Assembly: GCA_028583605.1 (NCBI GenBank)
Contig: CM053326.1
Coordinates: 5,086,104 to 5,150,103, forward strand
Direction: 5' to 3'
DNA length: 64,000 nucleotides
Origin: Dastarcus helophoroides
Taxonomy: Eukaryota > Arthropoda > Insecta > Coleoptera > Bothrideridae
The notes below the pieces were generated by a model. That model ran no database searches and was not told the origin of the DNA. It saw only the letters and a list, made by a program, of their open reading frames with translations. The stretch's first letter is position 1. Each line of letters opens with the position of its first letter. Positions 31,546-42,833 of this stretch are shown piece after piece. The position numbers were made by a program, and so were the translations under genes.

Positions 31546-32930
31546 ATATATAGCAATATGCAATATAAAATAGAAAGCTGTCCTGGTAAAATTAGAAAGA
31601 TATTTTTTTTGGTTGAACGGACTGGTCCAACAATATTGTGTTTCCAAACATTAAAACATTCAAAATAGTTATTAATTATTTATTTATAACATTAATATTA
31701 CTATTACAATCTGAACGGTTACTTATTTTAGTTTTCCTGAGAAGTAATTGCAGAGGTATTTATGCAAAGTAATCCGTGCAAAAACCAGGACGGATGTTGC
31801 TTTTAGTCTTCATAATATAAAACAAAGATTTTTCAATATCATCCAGTGTTAATTTACAAAATTCTTGAGAGCGACAGACTCCAAATAATCCAAAAACTGA
31901 CGCAACTTTTTACTGCATATTTGGTGTCTGGAGCTTCATTCAAAAAAATCTTGTACGCTGGTTTTAATACTTGCTTATATCCTAGTTTGATTTAAAAACT
32001 AGCTTTTATCATAGAGAGATTCCATAACTTAGAATTTCTTTCGGCGTAAACCAAAAATATATTTTTAGTCAAGTTATCCGCTATTTTCTTTATTTCATAC
32101 CATCATATTTTTGTCCCGATTTCTGGAGCAATAAATCTCAGTTGATGTATTTGCTGTTTCTTCAACATCAGATGGAATAATAAAATTGCTTTAATTTCCA
32201 ATCTTTTCTTCAAAATTCATGTTTATTAGCCATAAAATTTACAATATTTTAGGTCAGGTTCAATTGTGGTTACTAATTAACATTAAACAACTTACAATTG
32301 TTTTACTTAGTTACACTCTATCCAATACCTGACTTGATTGTCAGATGTAAATGTCAAATATGTAATTCAACACGCAAACAATAAATCTAAAATTCAACCC
32401 TAGGGACAGCATTTTCTCTTTTAATTTAACAGTTTTACAAAAAATATTGTATGATACACTTGTTAAAAGTGATTTTATTATTTATCACAAAATAAAATGT
32501 CACTTTTAACACTTGTATCATAAATAACTATTTAAACAGCATCTAATATTTAAGACTTTTTTACAAAAATTTCGAATTGTTCCCAGAAATTTTAATTTTT
32601 TTTTCGAAAATCCAAAATTAAATATAAAATGTTTAACTTTTAATGTTTTGTTTATACTTCATTTTTACGTTGAAATATGTGATATTTAATGGGTTCAAGG
32701 GGGCTTAAGTCGCCAAAGCTCTCCCCCCCCCCTTGAGTGCGCCATTGAAATAGGTGAGGAGTTGAATATAATAATTAATATCCCATTGACAACTGGTGGA
32801 TGCGCCAGGTTTCAAGTATATCATTTTTAATTATTACAATTAGAACTACTATGACATACAATATTTCGAAGATAAGGTTCATACAACTTCGAAGATAATG
32901 CTATAATAGTAAATTAATGCAGATTTAATA
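31546..32930. other. No supported gene; possible decayed coding remnant
   Basis: At 31604-31630 is a short piece of the Penelope-type 3' terminus (GGTTGAACGGACTGGTCC, minus oriented). From about 31740 to 32220 the minus strand has protein-like stretches (VLKPAYKIFLNEAPDTKYAV, INTGDDIEKSLFYIMKTKSN) broken by stops. I cannot name a family. A long C run is at about 32725-32735. Confidence 0.35.
32452..32523. repeat. Palindrome, about 27-bp arms
   Basis: TGATACACTTGTTAAAAGTG pairs with the inverted CACTTTTAACACTTGTATCA around an AT-rich loop. It shares the ACTTTTAACAC core with the hairpin at 31291. Confidence 0.6.
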
Positions 32931-33834
32931 CGAGGGTAAATCAAATATGAATATGAATTTGTTTTTGAAAATTCATAGTTACAAGACACATATATGAAGA
33001 TTATTAACTATTTTTCTACATAATCTCCTGATTTTGTTATGCATTTTTCCTAACGGATTGAGAGTTTTTTGATGCCATTATCATAAAAAAAAGGATGACG
33101 TGTTTGCAGCCAATTGCGCCCAAATGTCTCAACAGCAGTATCATCATGGAATCGCTCATTGTCTAGAGCTTCTTTCAGCGATTCAAACATATGATAATCG
33201 CATGGCGATAAGTCAAGACCATAAGGAGGGTGTTCTAATGTTGCCCAATGTATTTTCTTTAATTTTTGATGTGTCAGATTGTCCGAGTGGGGGCGAGCAT
33301 TGTCGTGAAGCAAAATCACATTTCCGGCCGAAAATTCGCGCCTCTTCCGCCGATGTGCACGTTTTGCTTCATCCGATAGATGACAGTAGTAGGCAGTATT
33401 AACCGTACGACCTTCGATCACCTTTCAAAAGCTGCTGAACAGCGTTAATCTTGTCCGCAATCATGCGAGGACGACGGGCATGGAGTTTATTTTCAACTTG
33501 AGTTCATCCTTCCAAAAAATTTTTGTGCCATTCATACACTTGAGTTTTCTTTTAACAAGTATCCCCAAACTGCGCTTCTAGTCTACGAAAAATTTTGGCG
33601 GGCTTTACAACTTCAACTGCAAGAAATTTAATAAGAATACGCTGCGCAACGTGCGGATGGACCTCCTGCTCGCTCATTGTATTTACAACTGACGAACGTC
33701 GAGAACGAAATTCGCTTGAGCGTAGGAAGTCACGTGATATCCCCACCCAACATGTCTAAGAGTATGGTGCGCATACTTCCGACGCCCTCACGGTGACATG
33801 ATAGAAATTCCGGTTCATATTTGATTTACCCTCG
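32931..33834 (-). mobile_element. Internally deleted mariner
   Basis: TIRs CGAGGGTAAATCAAATATGA (left) and, inverted, TTGATTTACCCTCG (right). TA precedes the left end, while the right flank reads TG, a mutated duplication. 904 bp of about 1.28 kb remain. Confidence 0.8.
33008..33677 (-). pseudogene. Mariner transposase with central deletion
   Basis: N-terminus MSEQEVHPHVAQRILIKFLAVEVVKPAKIFRRLEAQFGD. After a deletion that removes the first catalytic D, it resumes as VNTAYYCHLSDEAKRAHRRKRREF, VILLHDNARPHSDNL (second D), HPPYGLDLSPCDYHMF (third D, with YSPD changed to YGLD), NWLQTRHPFFYDNGIKKLSI, stop, EKCITKSGDYVEK. The C-terminal half is one of the cleaner mariner stretches here. Non-functional. 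Confidence 0.78.
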
Positions 33835-34987
33835 TGCAACTAAATCACCAAAGGAATAAATTATTATTACTAAATAAAATCATTTTACAAATACACTGCG
33901 AGTGAGTTACGTTACAGAAAAAATATAATTCATTAGCAGCTCAAATAATTGATGCGTGCAATGTTATTCAAAGGATTATATAATGTGTAGTAAACACAAT
34001 AAATTTAGAATGTAAACACATATTTCTGATCACACGAATATCGCAGCTTTAATGGCTCGTGAATAATTTCAATCATCAACAATCAATAATTTTATCACAC
34101 AGGCAAGTAAAAAATCTTATTTACAAGCATTTTTTATTTAACATTTGATTACACTGTTTTAGTATCTTGTGAAGACTGGCCACTTTTGTCGTTTTATTTT
34201 CAATATAACAAACGGCAGCAATATTGATTATTGGAATAATTTTAACAATTTGTTTCTCATTTCATTTTTATTTACAATTTTGCAGAAAAAAGACGTCTTC
34301 ACTAATACATTACTAATTTTGAGAAATAATAAAATATATCTTTAATAATATGTATAATAACTAGAACGGAGTCACCCGTAATTTGCCTTATCAATAACAA
34401 TGTTCTAAAGAGAATATAATGTTCACAGGATTTGTTTAATGAATATTATTTTATGGGTGTAGACAGCTGCTGTCAGTGAATAATTCATTTGGTTAATTCT
34501 TAGCATTAATATATTCATGAATGCAATTTATTTATTATTTGTGCTGCTCGCAGGTTTACGCTGAAAATATATTTTATATTGTTACATATTTAAAATCCTG
34601 CTTTATCTTTTTAAACCAGAAGCACATATGCAATTACCAAAAATAAAGGTAAAGCTAAAAAATTGTTAATCGGGAGTAAAATTTTAGTTATCATCCTAAT
34701 AAAATTAGGCTTTTTCCAATTACTCAACTTGATTCGAAATTTTCGTTGAATTCTCGATTTATCCCATTTTTTCTACAAATTTTAAGAATTTTGTTGACTT
34801 TACAACTATTAAACTTTATTAACAATTAAAATAGCAACAGATAATAAAAATTTCACATTCTTTCGATAAATATTTGCTAACATCGGACTAGGATTTACAT
34901 TACTGCATCATCGACAGTTATACCAGCAATTTGTTTAGCCGTTCTTATGCTAACAAGCTCACACACAGACTCCTACGAATATTCTGT
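33835..34987. other. No supported gene
   Basis: AT-rich sequence with no recognised repeat or ORF. TCACACAGGCAAGT-type host-like sequence cannot be assigned. Confidence 0.4.
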
Positions 34988-35330
34988 CTAATCCGATTTC
35001 TCGTCCAAAGTTTCAATTAGAGGTGTGTTGAGAAGATTAAGCTGCTCGTTAATTGTAAATTGACTAGATTGTAAATATTTGTGCTTTTCTATGACTTCCA
35101 AGAAATTAAGTTTTTTAGTATTATTACAAATATGTAATACTTCTACTGTGTTCGCGCATGTAAGTTTATGATGTCTTTCTAATAGATGTTTTGCAAAATT
35201 TGATCTTTCTGGATGTTTATTTCTGAAGGCAGCAAGATGTTCGCTGTACCTAATGTGCAAATTGGTAAATCTGGCTTTTATAAATAGAATTGCTTTGAAT
35301 GTAATGGTGTCCACATAGGTGATGGGATTA
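34988..35330 (-). pseudogene. GIY-YIG-type domain fragment of a retroelement
   Basis: About 110 codons reading KARFTNLHIRYSEHLAAFRN, NFAKHLLERHHKL, VEVLHICNNTKKLNFLEVIE and FTINEQLNLLNTPL. This matches the C-terminal GIY-YIG nuclease segment common in Penelope-like and some other insect retroelements (the R..EH, FA.HL, H, and E positions are in order). The GIY-YIG start itself is missing, so it is a 5'-truncated or broken copy. It is a different family from the end at 40368-40556. Confidence 0.55.
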
Positions 35331-35339
35331 ACGGATTTC

Positions 35340-36365
35340 TATTGTATATTTTAAACAAGATCGAAAAATATTAAAAATTCTTTCTTACATTTTGTAAAAA
35401 AAGATGGACATTAAGTCCCAGTTTTCAAAATGAAAAAAAAAAGAAGAGGTCAACATTCGAGTTTTAAATTCAAAGTAAAAGAAAAAAGAGTTACAAACAT
35501 AAATGCAAAATTTTTAAAAAAAGCTAAACATTTTAAAATAAACTCAAAAGAAAGTGGCAAAAAATGGATCCGCTTTTTATACATTTCGAGTTTTCTCTCG
35601 ACATTTTTATTTCTTGCAAAAATTTTGACCTAATCAAAATTTTAAAATTTTTATTAGTTTCGAGTCTAAACTTAAAATTTCAAAAAAAATGGAGATTTAA
35701 AAATGCTATTAAAAATTTCGATAAAAAATACGACAATTTGGATTAAGATAAATTTTGAGAAAATCGCCAATGTTTTGGGAAAAAGTCTTCAATTTACAAT
35801 CGAACTTTATGGAAAACGTGAATATTATAACTGAAAAGTCGAAATCCGGAAAAAAAAGTAAAAATTTAGAAAAGAAAAACCAATGGTTTACACAAATAAA
35901 AAGATCTCAAGTGATAAAAATTGTATAAATCTTAAACAAAGAAGGATATTCCAAATTACGAAAAAAAGTCTACATTTTAAAGCCAACATTTTTGAAAAGC
36001 ATGTAGAAGCCAGAAATGCTAACTTAAGATCCTGATAAGAAGTCACCATATCAAGATAAATTCTGAATCTATAAGAATGAAAAATATAATCAAGTAGAAA
36101 AGTTCGAAAGTTAAATTTTATACTCCAGATTTTAGGTAAAAATTGAGTATTGAGTATAGAGTATTGAGTATATTGAGTAAAGAGGCTAATACTTTCGATT
36201 AAACGCTTAAACTTTGTTCTTCATTTGGAGCAAAAACTTAAAATTTCTAAAGGTAACGTTTAAGATTCAGAATTTGGAAAAAAAAATAACCAAGAATTGT
36301 TAATCCCAACTCAGAAATTTGGAAAAAAAATTGTAATTTGGGGTAAAATCTCAAATTTTATATTT
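35340..36365 (+). repeat. A-rich degenerate repeat block
   Basis: AAAAAA/TCGAAA texture. A short exact run of GAGTAT.GAGTATTGAGTAT repeats lies at about 36148-36180. No genes. Confidence 0.45.
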
Positions 36366-36368
36366 TTG

Positions 36369-37526
36369 CGCGTTAGCGGTTCGAATGATTAACATTTAGC
36401 GAATTGTACCCACTTTATTTTTAAACTGAACTCGGAACACTACAATTGTAAGTCACTAACACTGTTTAATTAACTAACTTATTTATTGACTTCCGACTAA
36501 CAAGGAAAGGTCGCGAAGTGTCCGGCGCCGATTTTGCTAATTTTTGGATATGTTTTAAAGGACCAAAATCTAAGAAATACGTATTTTTTTATCGGCTGAT
36601 AAACGGTTTTAAGGGTAGTTTTACCCCCTCAAAGTTGGGACAAAAGATGCAGATTTTGCTGTTTCTCACATACCAAAAATGATATTCGAGTGGTTTCTTT
36701 TTCCAAAAGTTTTGCTTTGACGAGAAATAAAAGAAAAAAATTTTTTCAAAATTTTCCCACCCTCCTCATGGGGGCAAACTACCCCATTTAGAAATTTTTT
36801 AACCATAAAAATGGTAAATACGTCAGCAAAATTTTGAAAAAAATATATGTTATTTTATGCACCAAAACTAATTTTACCTGTTTTTGGATTTTGTCGAAAA
36901 ATATTTTTTTGGGGGTAAACACCACTTACACGAATACGTATATGATAGGATGTATTTTTATGTTTTTTGTTTTATTTTTTTTTTTCTGAAGCGAAGTATT
37001 TCGACGAGAAACTAAAAATATAATTTTTTAAGATTTTTTCAGTGACCCCTTATCCCCACCCTCCACCCTTCCCTTATAGGAGGGTGAGTCACCTATTTAA
37101 AAAACCGGAAAATTCGAGATCTCGTCTAAAGAAAACTTTTGGGAAAAGAAACGACTCGAGTATCATTTTTGGTATGTGAGAAACAGCAAAATCTGCATTT
37201 TTTGCCTCAACTTTGAGGGGGTAAAACTACCCTTAAAACCGTTTATCAGCCGATAAAAAAAAAATACGTGTCCCTTAGATTTCGGTCCTCTAAAACATAT
37301 CCAAAAATTAGCAAAATCGGCGCCGGACACTTCGCGACCTTTCCTTGTAAGTAACCAACCGAAAGAAAGACGATTGCATTTATATAGTTCCTGTTTCGGG
37401 TTTTAGAAAGATCGACCAGATAAGATTTAGCGTTTGTCCAAATTTCTGGAGCGCTTATCGCAGCCGCTTCATTTTATTAAATTTTCTAGAGAATTCCTAA
37501 CTAAATTTTACATTACATTTCGGTAC
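36369..37526 (-). mobile_element. Solo LTR, family member D, split by a MITE
   Basis: The left part (36369-36500) has GTTAGCGGTTCGAA and CCCACTTTATT...AACTGAACTCGGAACACTACAA. The right part (37348-37526) has TATATAGTTCC, CCAGATAAGATTTAGCGTTTG, GAGCGCTTATC and ACATTTCGGTACA. Together they form one diverged LTR of the family at 10628. The split is an 847-bp inverted-repeat element. Confidence 0.7.
36501..37347. mobile_element. 847-bp MITE with 228-bp inverted repeats, TAA flanks
   Basis: Arms 36501-36728 and 37119-37347 are close inverted copies starting CAAGGAAAGGTCGCGAAGTG. TAA lies immediately outside both ends, which fits the 3-bp target duplication of PIF/Harbinger elements, although the family is not proven. 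Inside, CCACCCTCC and CTACCCC-type motifs recur in both orientations. No coding capacity. It interrupts a solo LTR, so it is younger than the LTR. Confidence 0.7.
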
Positions 37527-37803
37527 AATATAAAAATTAACTTTTTTTTTATTATTTCGGTTGTTTCTCTGCTTAAATTTGAAGATTTTTAATTTGTTTT
37601 TAAACTTTTAGCTTCAAAATATATATATTCACTTCAAAATTTAAAAAAATCTTTTATATTTATTTCGTTTTATTTTTAATAAAAGAAACATTTAGAAATC
37701 TGGAATTTTTCAAACATTTTGAAATCTTTGTCTCAATTTTATATGAACTTTCAAATGTTGGATTTTTTCGTGGTATTTATAAAAATACGTAAGTAAATTT
37801 TAG

Positions 37804-38058
37804 GTCGAACGGACTGATCCTTGATCCTATCAACCTTATCTATTTTTAACAGAGATGAGTGGTCTGAAGGCTCAAAGCAACCATTTATAAGGTTGTCTCC
37901 AACCTTATGGCTACAGACAACAACAAGATAAGGAATTATGACACTGCGACGTGTATAATTAGATGCGCATGCGCGTTCGGATGCGGTCGATCAAGCATGA
38001 AGTGAATATTCTTAGTAGATAAGGGTTAATTTTAGGATTAGATGTTAGTATCTCTCTG
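37804..38058. repeat. Penelope-type element fragment, internally inverted
   Basis: A short minus piece of the 3' terminus (GAACGGACTGATCC) and a minus piece corresponding to 40375-40450 are followed by a plus piece (GATAAGGAATTATGACACTG ... AGTATCTCTCTGAAGATTG) matching the inverse of 40255-40385. It ends right before the 5' region of the LINE copy at 38068. Confidence 0.6.
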
Positions 38059-38067
38059 AAGATTGTT

Positions 38068-39720
38068 AATCGGTGTGCGTCCAGGTTTACGGATCGTTGG
38101 TGTCACCGCAGGGCGTTCTAAGTAAAGTGCAAGTTACCGTGCGGGAACAGAGAGGTTTGTTCTCCAGCGGAATTGTGTGACAACGCGAAAGAAGAAGTTA
38201 AAGACGTCCAAACGGGCCGTAAGCCCGATACCTGATGAAGATTTCACAAACATGTCGATGGAAGCATTGCAGAAAATGCTTTTATCAGTAGAGAAGGCCA
38301 TCGAAGAAAAAATAAGCAATTTGAGCACTACACAAAATGTAGAAAGCCTAAATGCGAAAAAGAAGAAAAAAGTAATTTCACCGTCAGCGGACGGAGAAAA
38401 AGAGGAAAATAAGAAAAATTATGTCGCTAATTCTGAGAGTTTAGCAATGGAAAAGCAAGATGACCAAAAGGAAAAGCGTGTTAAGCGCAAGAAGATTGAT
38501 CGTTTTAAAATTACGCCCATTCCAACCAGGCCGAGCCAAAGTAATAACACAGGAGGAAAAGACCTTTAATTATTCTAAAATAAAAATCTATCCTACTCGA
38601 CCGCAGGACCACAAAGCCCTCGTTAATTTACTTAGCGAAGAGAAGATTCAATACCACATGTACTTTCTTTCAGAGAAAAGAAACTTCAAAAGGAAAAAAA
38701 AAAGCATTTTATTTGGCCAAAACAGTTCGGATGCATAAGAGAAATAAGAAGAAGACAATTATGCCGCTCTTCTTTGTTGAATTAAAACCAGACGAGAAGA
38801 AGATATTTGACTTAAAAATCTGCTGCAGCCTAGATATAAGAGTAGAGGTCCTCAAGAGAAGAAAATATGTGGGCAGTGTTTTAACTGTCAGAGCTACGGA
38901 CACACGCAGAAAAATTTCCACGCGGACCAAATTTGCGTCAAGTGCGTGTGATGAAGACATGCGAACTTTCGAAGACTCAGCCTGCAAAATGCTTCAACTG
39001 CGAAGGAGCTCGCCCTGCGAGCTATCGCGGTGGTTCCGCATTACCAAAAACCAGAAGCAACAAAATCAATACTGCAAAGAGAATCAAGGGAGTCCCTTAT
39101 GCAAGTAAAGCTAGGGCAAAGATAGCCAAACAAAAAGACAGCGAAAACAAGAAGACAACGAAAACAAGATAGAAAAAAGAGAAGACAGAAAGGCAAAGAA
39201 ACAAGAAGATAGCGAGAACAAGAAGGAAAAAGGAGAAGATAGGAGGGTAAAGGTGAGCATTATTTTATGTGAAGTGATAATGCAATTTTTCAGCTCAGGA
39301 GCATCGACAAAGGAAGTTAACGACTTCATAAAAAAGATGCAGGAACTATTGAAGATAGTCGAGTAAATCAAGAAGGCAGAAAGCATTCCACTAGCCCCGG
39401 GCTTTTGTATGTTTTCCCTGGGAGCTCGGTCAAATGACTAATAAGCGAAAGAAAAACAAGTCGCTCCATATGCGTGCAGAGGGTGTTTCCAGTGAATGGC
39501 ACAAAAAGGGCAGACATGTAAAGTCTGCAAAAAAAAAGAGACGAGGGTCTGAATCTCTAGGAGAGGCGAAAAGAGCAAACAACAACAACGAGGGGAGCCA
39601 AAGTTCTTAATAGAAATTACAGAGCGACGAAGGGGTAGGAGAAAAGAATTACAGACTTCACATGGAGATTGGAAGACAAAAACAAAGAAGCCGCACTTTC
39701 ACACAAAGGGGACGTCATGA
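38068..39720 (+). mobile_element. Jockey-type LINE, copy 1: 5' region, ORF1 and 3' UTR-like tail
   Basis: The 5' region (38068-38176), an ORF1 (38177-39366) and then a segment (39380-39720) resembling the 3' UTR at about 43540-43920 (GGTCTGAATCTCTA, GACGAAGGGGTAGGAGAAAA, CATGGAGATTGGAAGACAAA). No ORF2 lies between, so it looks like an internally deleted copy abutting a second copy. Confidence 0.55.
38177..39366 (+). pseudogene. LINE ORF1 (gag-like, PRE_C2HC and CCHC knuckles), frameshifted
   Basis: Nucleic-acid-binding protein of a Jockey-type element, needed for ribonucleoprotein formation. The N-terminal 130 codons are lysine-rich. A frameshift near 38540 leads into YSKIKIYPTRPQDHKALVNLL, the start of the PRE_C2HC domain. 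Further frame changes give PLFFVELKPDEKKIFDLKIC, then the zinc-knuckle region C-x-x-C...YGHTQ...C and KCFNCEGARPASYRG. The end is SSGASTKEVNDFIKKMQELL then KIVE and a stop at 39364-39366. The PRE_C2HC and knuckle order is diagnostic of this gag type. Several frameshifts make it inactive. Confidence 0.7.
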
Positions 39721-40124
39721 TCAAGAACCCCGCAAGGGGATTAGAAAATAAACATACATGTTAGTCAGGAGCGATACTAAGTGAAGTAAAAGACTTCATG
39801 AAGAAGATGCAAAAACTGCTGAATGTAGTAGGCTAAATGCCTTACCCTCAATGAAAAACAAAATCCAGCTGCCTAAAAGCGATAGCCTGAAACAGCGACG
39901 GGATTACAAAACATTAGAATTAAAGTAGTTTCTATTAAAGCACAATGTAGATGTGTTTCTTCTGGGCGAAACCTAATTGAATGGAACCGACATGTGATGA
40001 TGAAAATACCAAATTATGCAATCAACACAGTAAACAGAAATAGAAGAGGAGGAGGAACAGCAATACTAGTAAAAAGAAATTTAGATCATTTTATTTCAGA
40101 GCAGCCGGAAACAAGTCACTTAGA

Positions 40125-40621
40125 TTTTTTTTGGTGGATCGGACTGATCCTTGGTTATCTTCAAAAATTGAAATACAAATCTTGCCCCCTGAAACCAACA
40201 AACAAATGTTGCTCTAACGCATTTCGATAGCCAAGCTATCATCTTCAGAGAGATACTTACACCTAATCCTAAATTTTTAACCCTTACATACTAAGAATAT
40301 TCGCCTGATCGACCGCATTCGAATGCATTTGCGCATCTAATCATGCAGGTCATAGTGTTACAATTCCTTATCTATCCTTGCTTATTTTTACCAGAGATGA
40401 GTGGCTTAAAGGCCCAGCGCAACAATTCATAAGGTCTCTAGCCTTATGGATGTCTAAGCTTTCACGTGCATTTAACATAGAATTCCTATTTACCACTTTC
40501 AACAGTTTATTATTATTATCTATCCTATGATCTAATTCAAAAGCATGTGGAACCACACTTGACTTCTCAGTTCTTCCGCTCCTTCAGTCGGATTTTAAGA
40601 AATCGTCTATTCTGGCCATCT
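40125..40621 (-). mobile_element. 5'-truncated Penelope-type retroelement end, with 11-bp TSD
   Basis: It is inserted into the LINE endonuclease and flanked by AGTCACTTAGA (40114-40124) and AGTCGCTTAGA (40622-40632). On the minus strand it starts within a GIY-YIG-type C-terminus, continues through a 3' UTR, then a conserved TCTCTCTGAAGATGATAGC hairpin region, and ends CAGTCCGATCCACC followed by A. This is the most informative copy, because it ties the scattered 3' repeats to a coding end. Confidence 0.7.
40368..40620 (-). pseudogene. C-terminal end of a GIY-YIG-type retroelement protein
   Basis: Minus-strand reading: SGRTEKSSVVPHAFELDHRI (after an in-frame stop), DNNNKLLKVVNRNSMLNARE, SLDIHKARDLMNCCAGPLSH and SSLVKISKDR. 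The pattern S-V-x-x-H-A...H.I...LL..V......ARES..I.K...LMN...GP is the end of the GIY-YIG nuclease domain typical of Penelope-like elements. Only the last 80 or so codons are present. Confidence 0.55.
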
Positions 40622-41317
40622 AGTCGCTTAGAGAGATGGTGACAATTGGAATGGAAGATAACAAAGAAATTAGAATAGCATCGGGATATATTCCACCGAG
40701 TAAAGAAGTTCTTGAAGAACATTTTAAAAAAGTATTCATTGTGAACGAAGAAACGTTAAGATCAGGAGATTTTAACGCAAAATATCCGCAGTGGAATTGC
40801 AGAACAAGGAATACTATAGGCAGAGCGCTGAAAAAATATGTCATTGATAATGACATAGGTGTTTTGGCCCCCAGTCTTGGAACCAACACATTATGGTCAT
40901 GTAAGATGACCTGATATACTGGATATAGGAATATGTAAGAACATACCTAGGAATATGGAAATATATACAAAATCTGAATTAAGTTTAGATCATAATCCGA
41001 TATTCATACAATAGGAGAAGAAGGCTTATTCATAATCCGATATTCATACAATAGGAGGAGAAGGCTTATTGGAAGAACAACAGTTAGTTAAAAGTACTAA
41101 CTGGCTAAGGTACAAAAGGTATCTGGAGAAAAACCCGACAATAATAAAGGAGATATTAAATAACAACGAATTGGAAAGAAGCGTTAAAAAGATACAAGAA
41201 AATATTCTAGATGCTGCCAGCGCGGTGACGTATGAGGAAATACGGGGTTATAGAAGAAATAATCGCGATATAAAAGAATTAACAAAAAAGAAAAACAAGC
41301 TTAAGAAGAAATATATT

Positions 41318-41635
41318 GTAAGCAACCAGAGTTGGCCCGCATTGTTTATATTTCGTGGAGCCAATCACCAGGAAAGAATTCCAATCTCAGCTTGTCCCGG
41401 CTGCGGGGATACTCTCCCAGCGTCATTCGGGCCTGGCGGAAATGGATTGTTAATTCGATATTCCTGTTCAATTAATCGATAAATCGTTACCTGTTTTAAC
41501 GTTCATTCAATTAATATTTTAAAGTTTGTGTTACCTTTTATTATCGTTATAATTTGTGTGTCGCTACCGTTATTGATGTTTAAATTATGGAGGAGGAACA
41601 CGAATCTAACAATATAATAATAATATAATAGTCAG
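41318..41635 (+). mobile_element. Unclassified SINE-like insertion
   Basis: About 320 bp that do not belong to the LINE coding frame. The front half is unusually GC-rich for this window (CCCGGCTGCGGGGATACTCT, CATTCGGGCCTGGCGG) and the end is an AATATAATAATAATATAATA-type tail. The LINE reading resumes directly after it. No clear pol III A or B box was found, so the SINE label is only a guess from size and tail. Confidence 0.4.
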
Positions 41636-41639
41636 ACTT

Positions 41640-42582
41640 CATTGAGTCAGGCCTTAGAGCAGCAAAGAAATGCAGAAAGGGAAAGAAAACTAGTAATAGT
41701 GCAAGATAATTCCCTCTGGAAATTACAGAAAATTCTAAAAAGGGAAAGCACACTCCAAGGGGAACTGTGTATACTTCGGAAGAAAAAGCGGAAGCTCTGG
41801 CTGACCATTTGGAGGAGCAATGCCAGCCTAGCTACAGAAATTACAATGATGAACAAATAGCACAAGGGATCAGGCTTCTGAAACAAAAATCAGAAGCAAA
41901 TGAGAATGGAGATTCAATAAGGGAAGTAAATGTGGAAGAAATTAAGACGATAATCAAGAATATGGCTAAGAAAAAAGCACCAGGAAGAAATTAAATTTTA
42001 TATCTGGCCCTAAAGAATCTCCCGGAAGTGTAGACTGAAAATATTTAAAAAAAATATCAACTTGATAATAAAATTGGAACATTTTCCCAGCATATAGAAA
42101 TTTGCACAGGTAGTGATGATTGCAAAGCCGGAAAAAGACCCTACATATCACCAAAATCAAAGAACAATAAGTCTTCTTCCATCCATAGGTAAAGTGGCAG
42201 CAAAAAAAAATCTTCTCAAGATTGCAAAAAGAATTGAAAAGATTAGAGATAATACCGGAAGAACAATTAGGATTTAACCCAAAACCCAGCACCACATAAC
42301 AGGCGTTGAGGTTGGTCGAAGAAGTTGCGCAAGGATTTAGCGATAAACAGCCCACGGAGTTGGTCTGTTTAGACGTTGCTAAGGCTTTTGAAAAAGTTTG
42401 GCACAAAGGACAATCATATAAAATGCATAGAACGAATATCAATCCCAAATTAACAAGAATAATGCAATTCTATTTGGAGAATAGGAAATTTGAAGTAGAA
42501 CTGAATCGAATAGAAACAAAGGAAGACGAATAAGAGCTGGGGTTCCACAAAGCACCAAGGCACGGTTCTAGGCCCCACTCTA

Positions 42583-42633
<51 letters not shown>

Positions 42634-42760
42634 TAACATTCAAAGTCAAACAAAGTCAAGATAGCGCTATATGCGGATGATACAAGCGATTCTAGCAAAG
42701 CACAGAAGACAAGAAATAATAGTTAGAAGATTTCAAGAAGCACTCCATCAAATGAATGAA
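41640..42760 (+). pseudogene. LINE ORF2, reverse transcriptase region
   Basis: RNA-dependent DNA polymerase of the Jockey type. In order: VEEIKTIIKNMAKKKAPGRN (about 41930), KPEKDPTYHQNQRTISLLPS with IGKVAEK after frame changes, LVEEVAQGFSDKQPTELVCL DVAKAFEKVW (about 42310-42400), RAGVPQS (about 42535) and LYADDTS (about 42668), which keeps the YADD catalytic box. A (TA)n run of about 45 bp replaces the sequence after LGPTLFN. Several stops and frameshifts. Confidence 0.7.
42586..42630. repeat. (TA)n microsatellite inside the RT gene
   Basis: About 22 TA units expanded within the reverse transcriptase sequence, between the GVPQ and YADD motifs. Confidence 0.9.
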
Positions 42761-42833
42761 TGATTTAAAAAATGGCGGCAATGGAGACAAAAATACAGCC
42801 ACATATATGAAAAGAAAAAGGAAGCCATAATTT

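Larger units (their letters stand above)
39900..41300 (+). pseudogene. LINE ORF2, AP-endonuclease region (interrupted)
   Basis: Endonuclease that nicks the target DNA for retrotransposition. Before the insertion: WNRHVMMKIPNYAINTVNRN, RRGGGTAILVKRNLDHFISE. After it: TIGMEDNKEIRIASGYIPPS and SGDFNAKYPQWNCRTRNTIG, the characteristic G-D-F-N-A-K motif, then a stop at 40911 and remnants ending LDHNPIF. From about 41069 a linker reads KSTNWLRYKRYLEKNPTIIK through ELTKKKNKLKKKYI. Frameshifts, stops and a 497-bp Penelope-type insertion inactivate it. Confidence 0.7.

Noticed and set aside
31740..32220. Protein-like stretches on the minus strand
   Set aside because: Too many stops and no family recognised, so not listed as a pseudogene.
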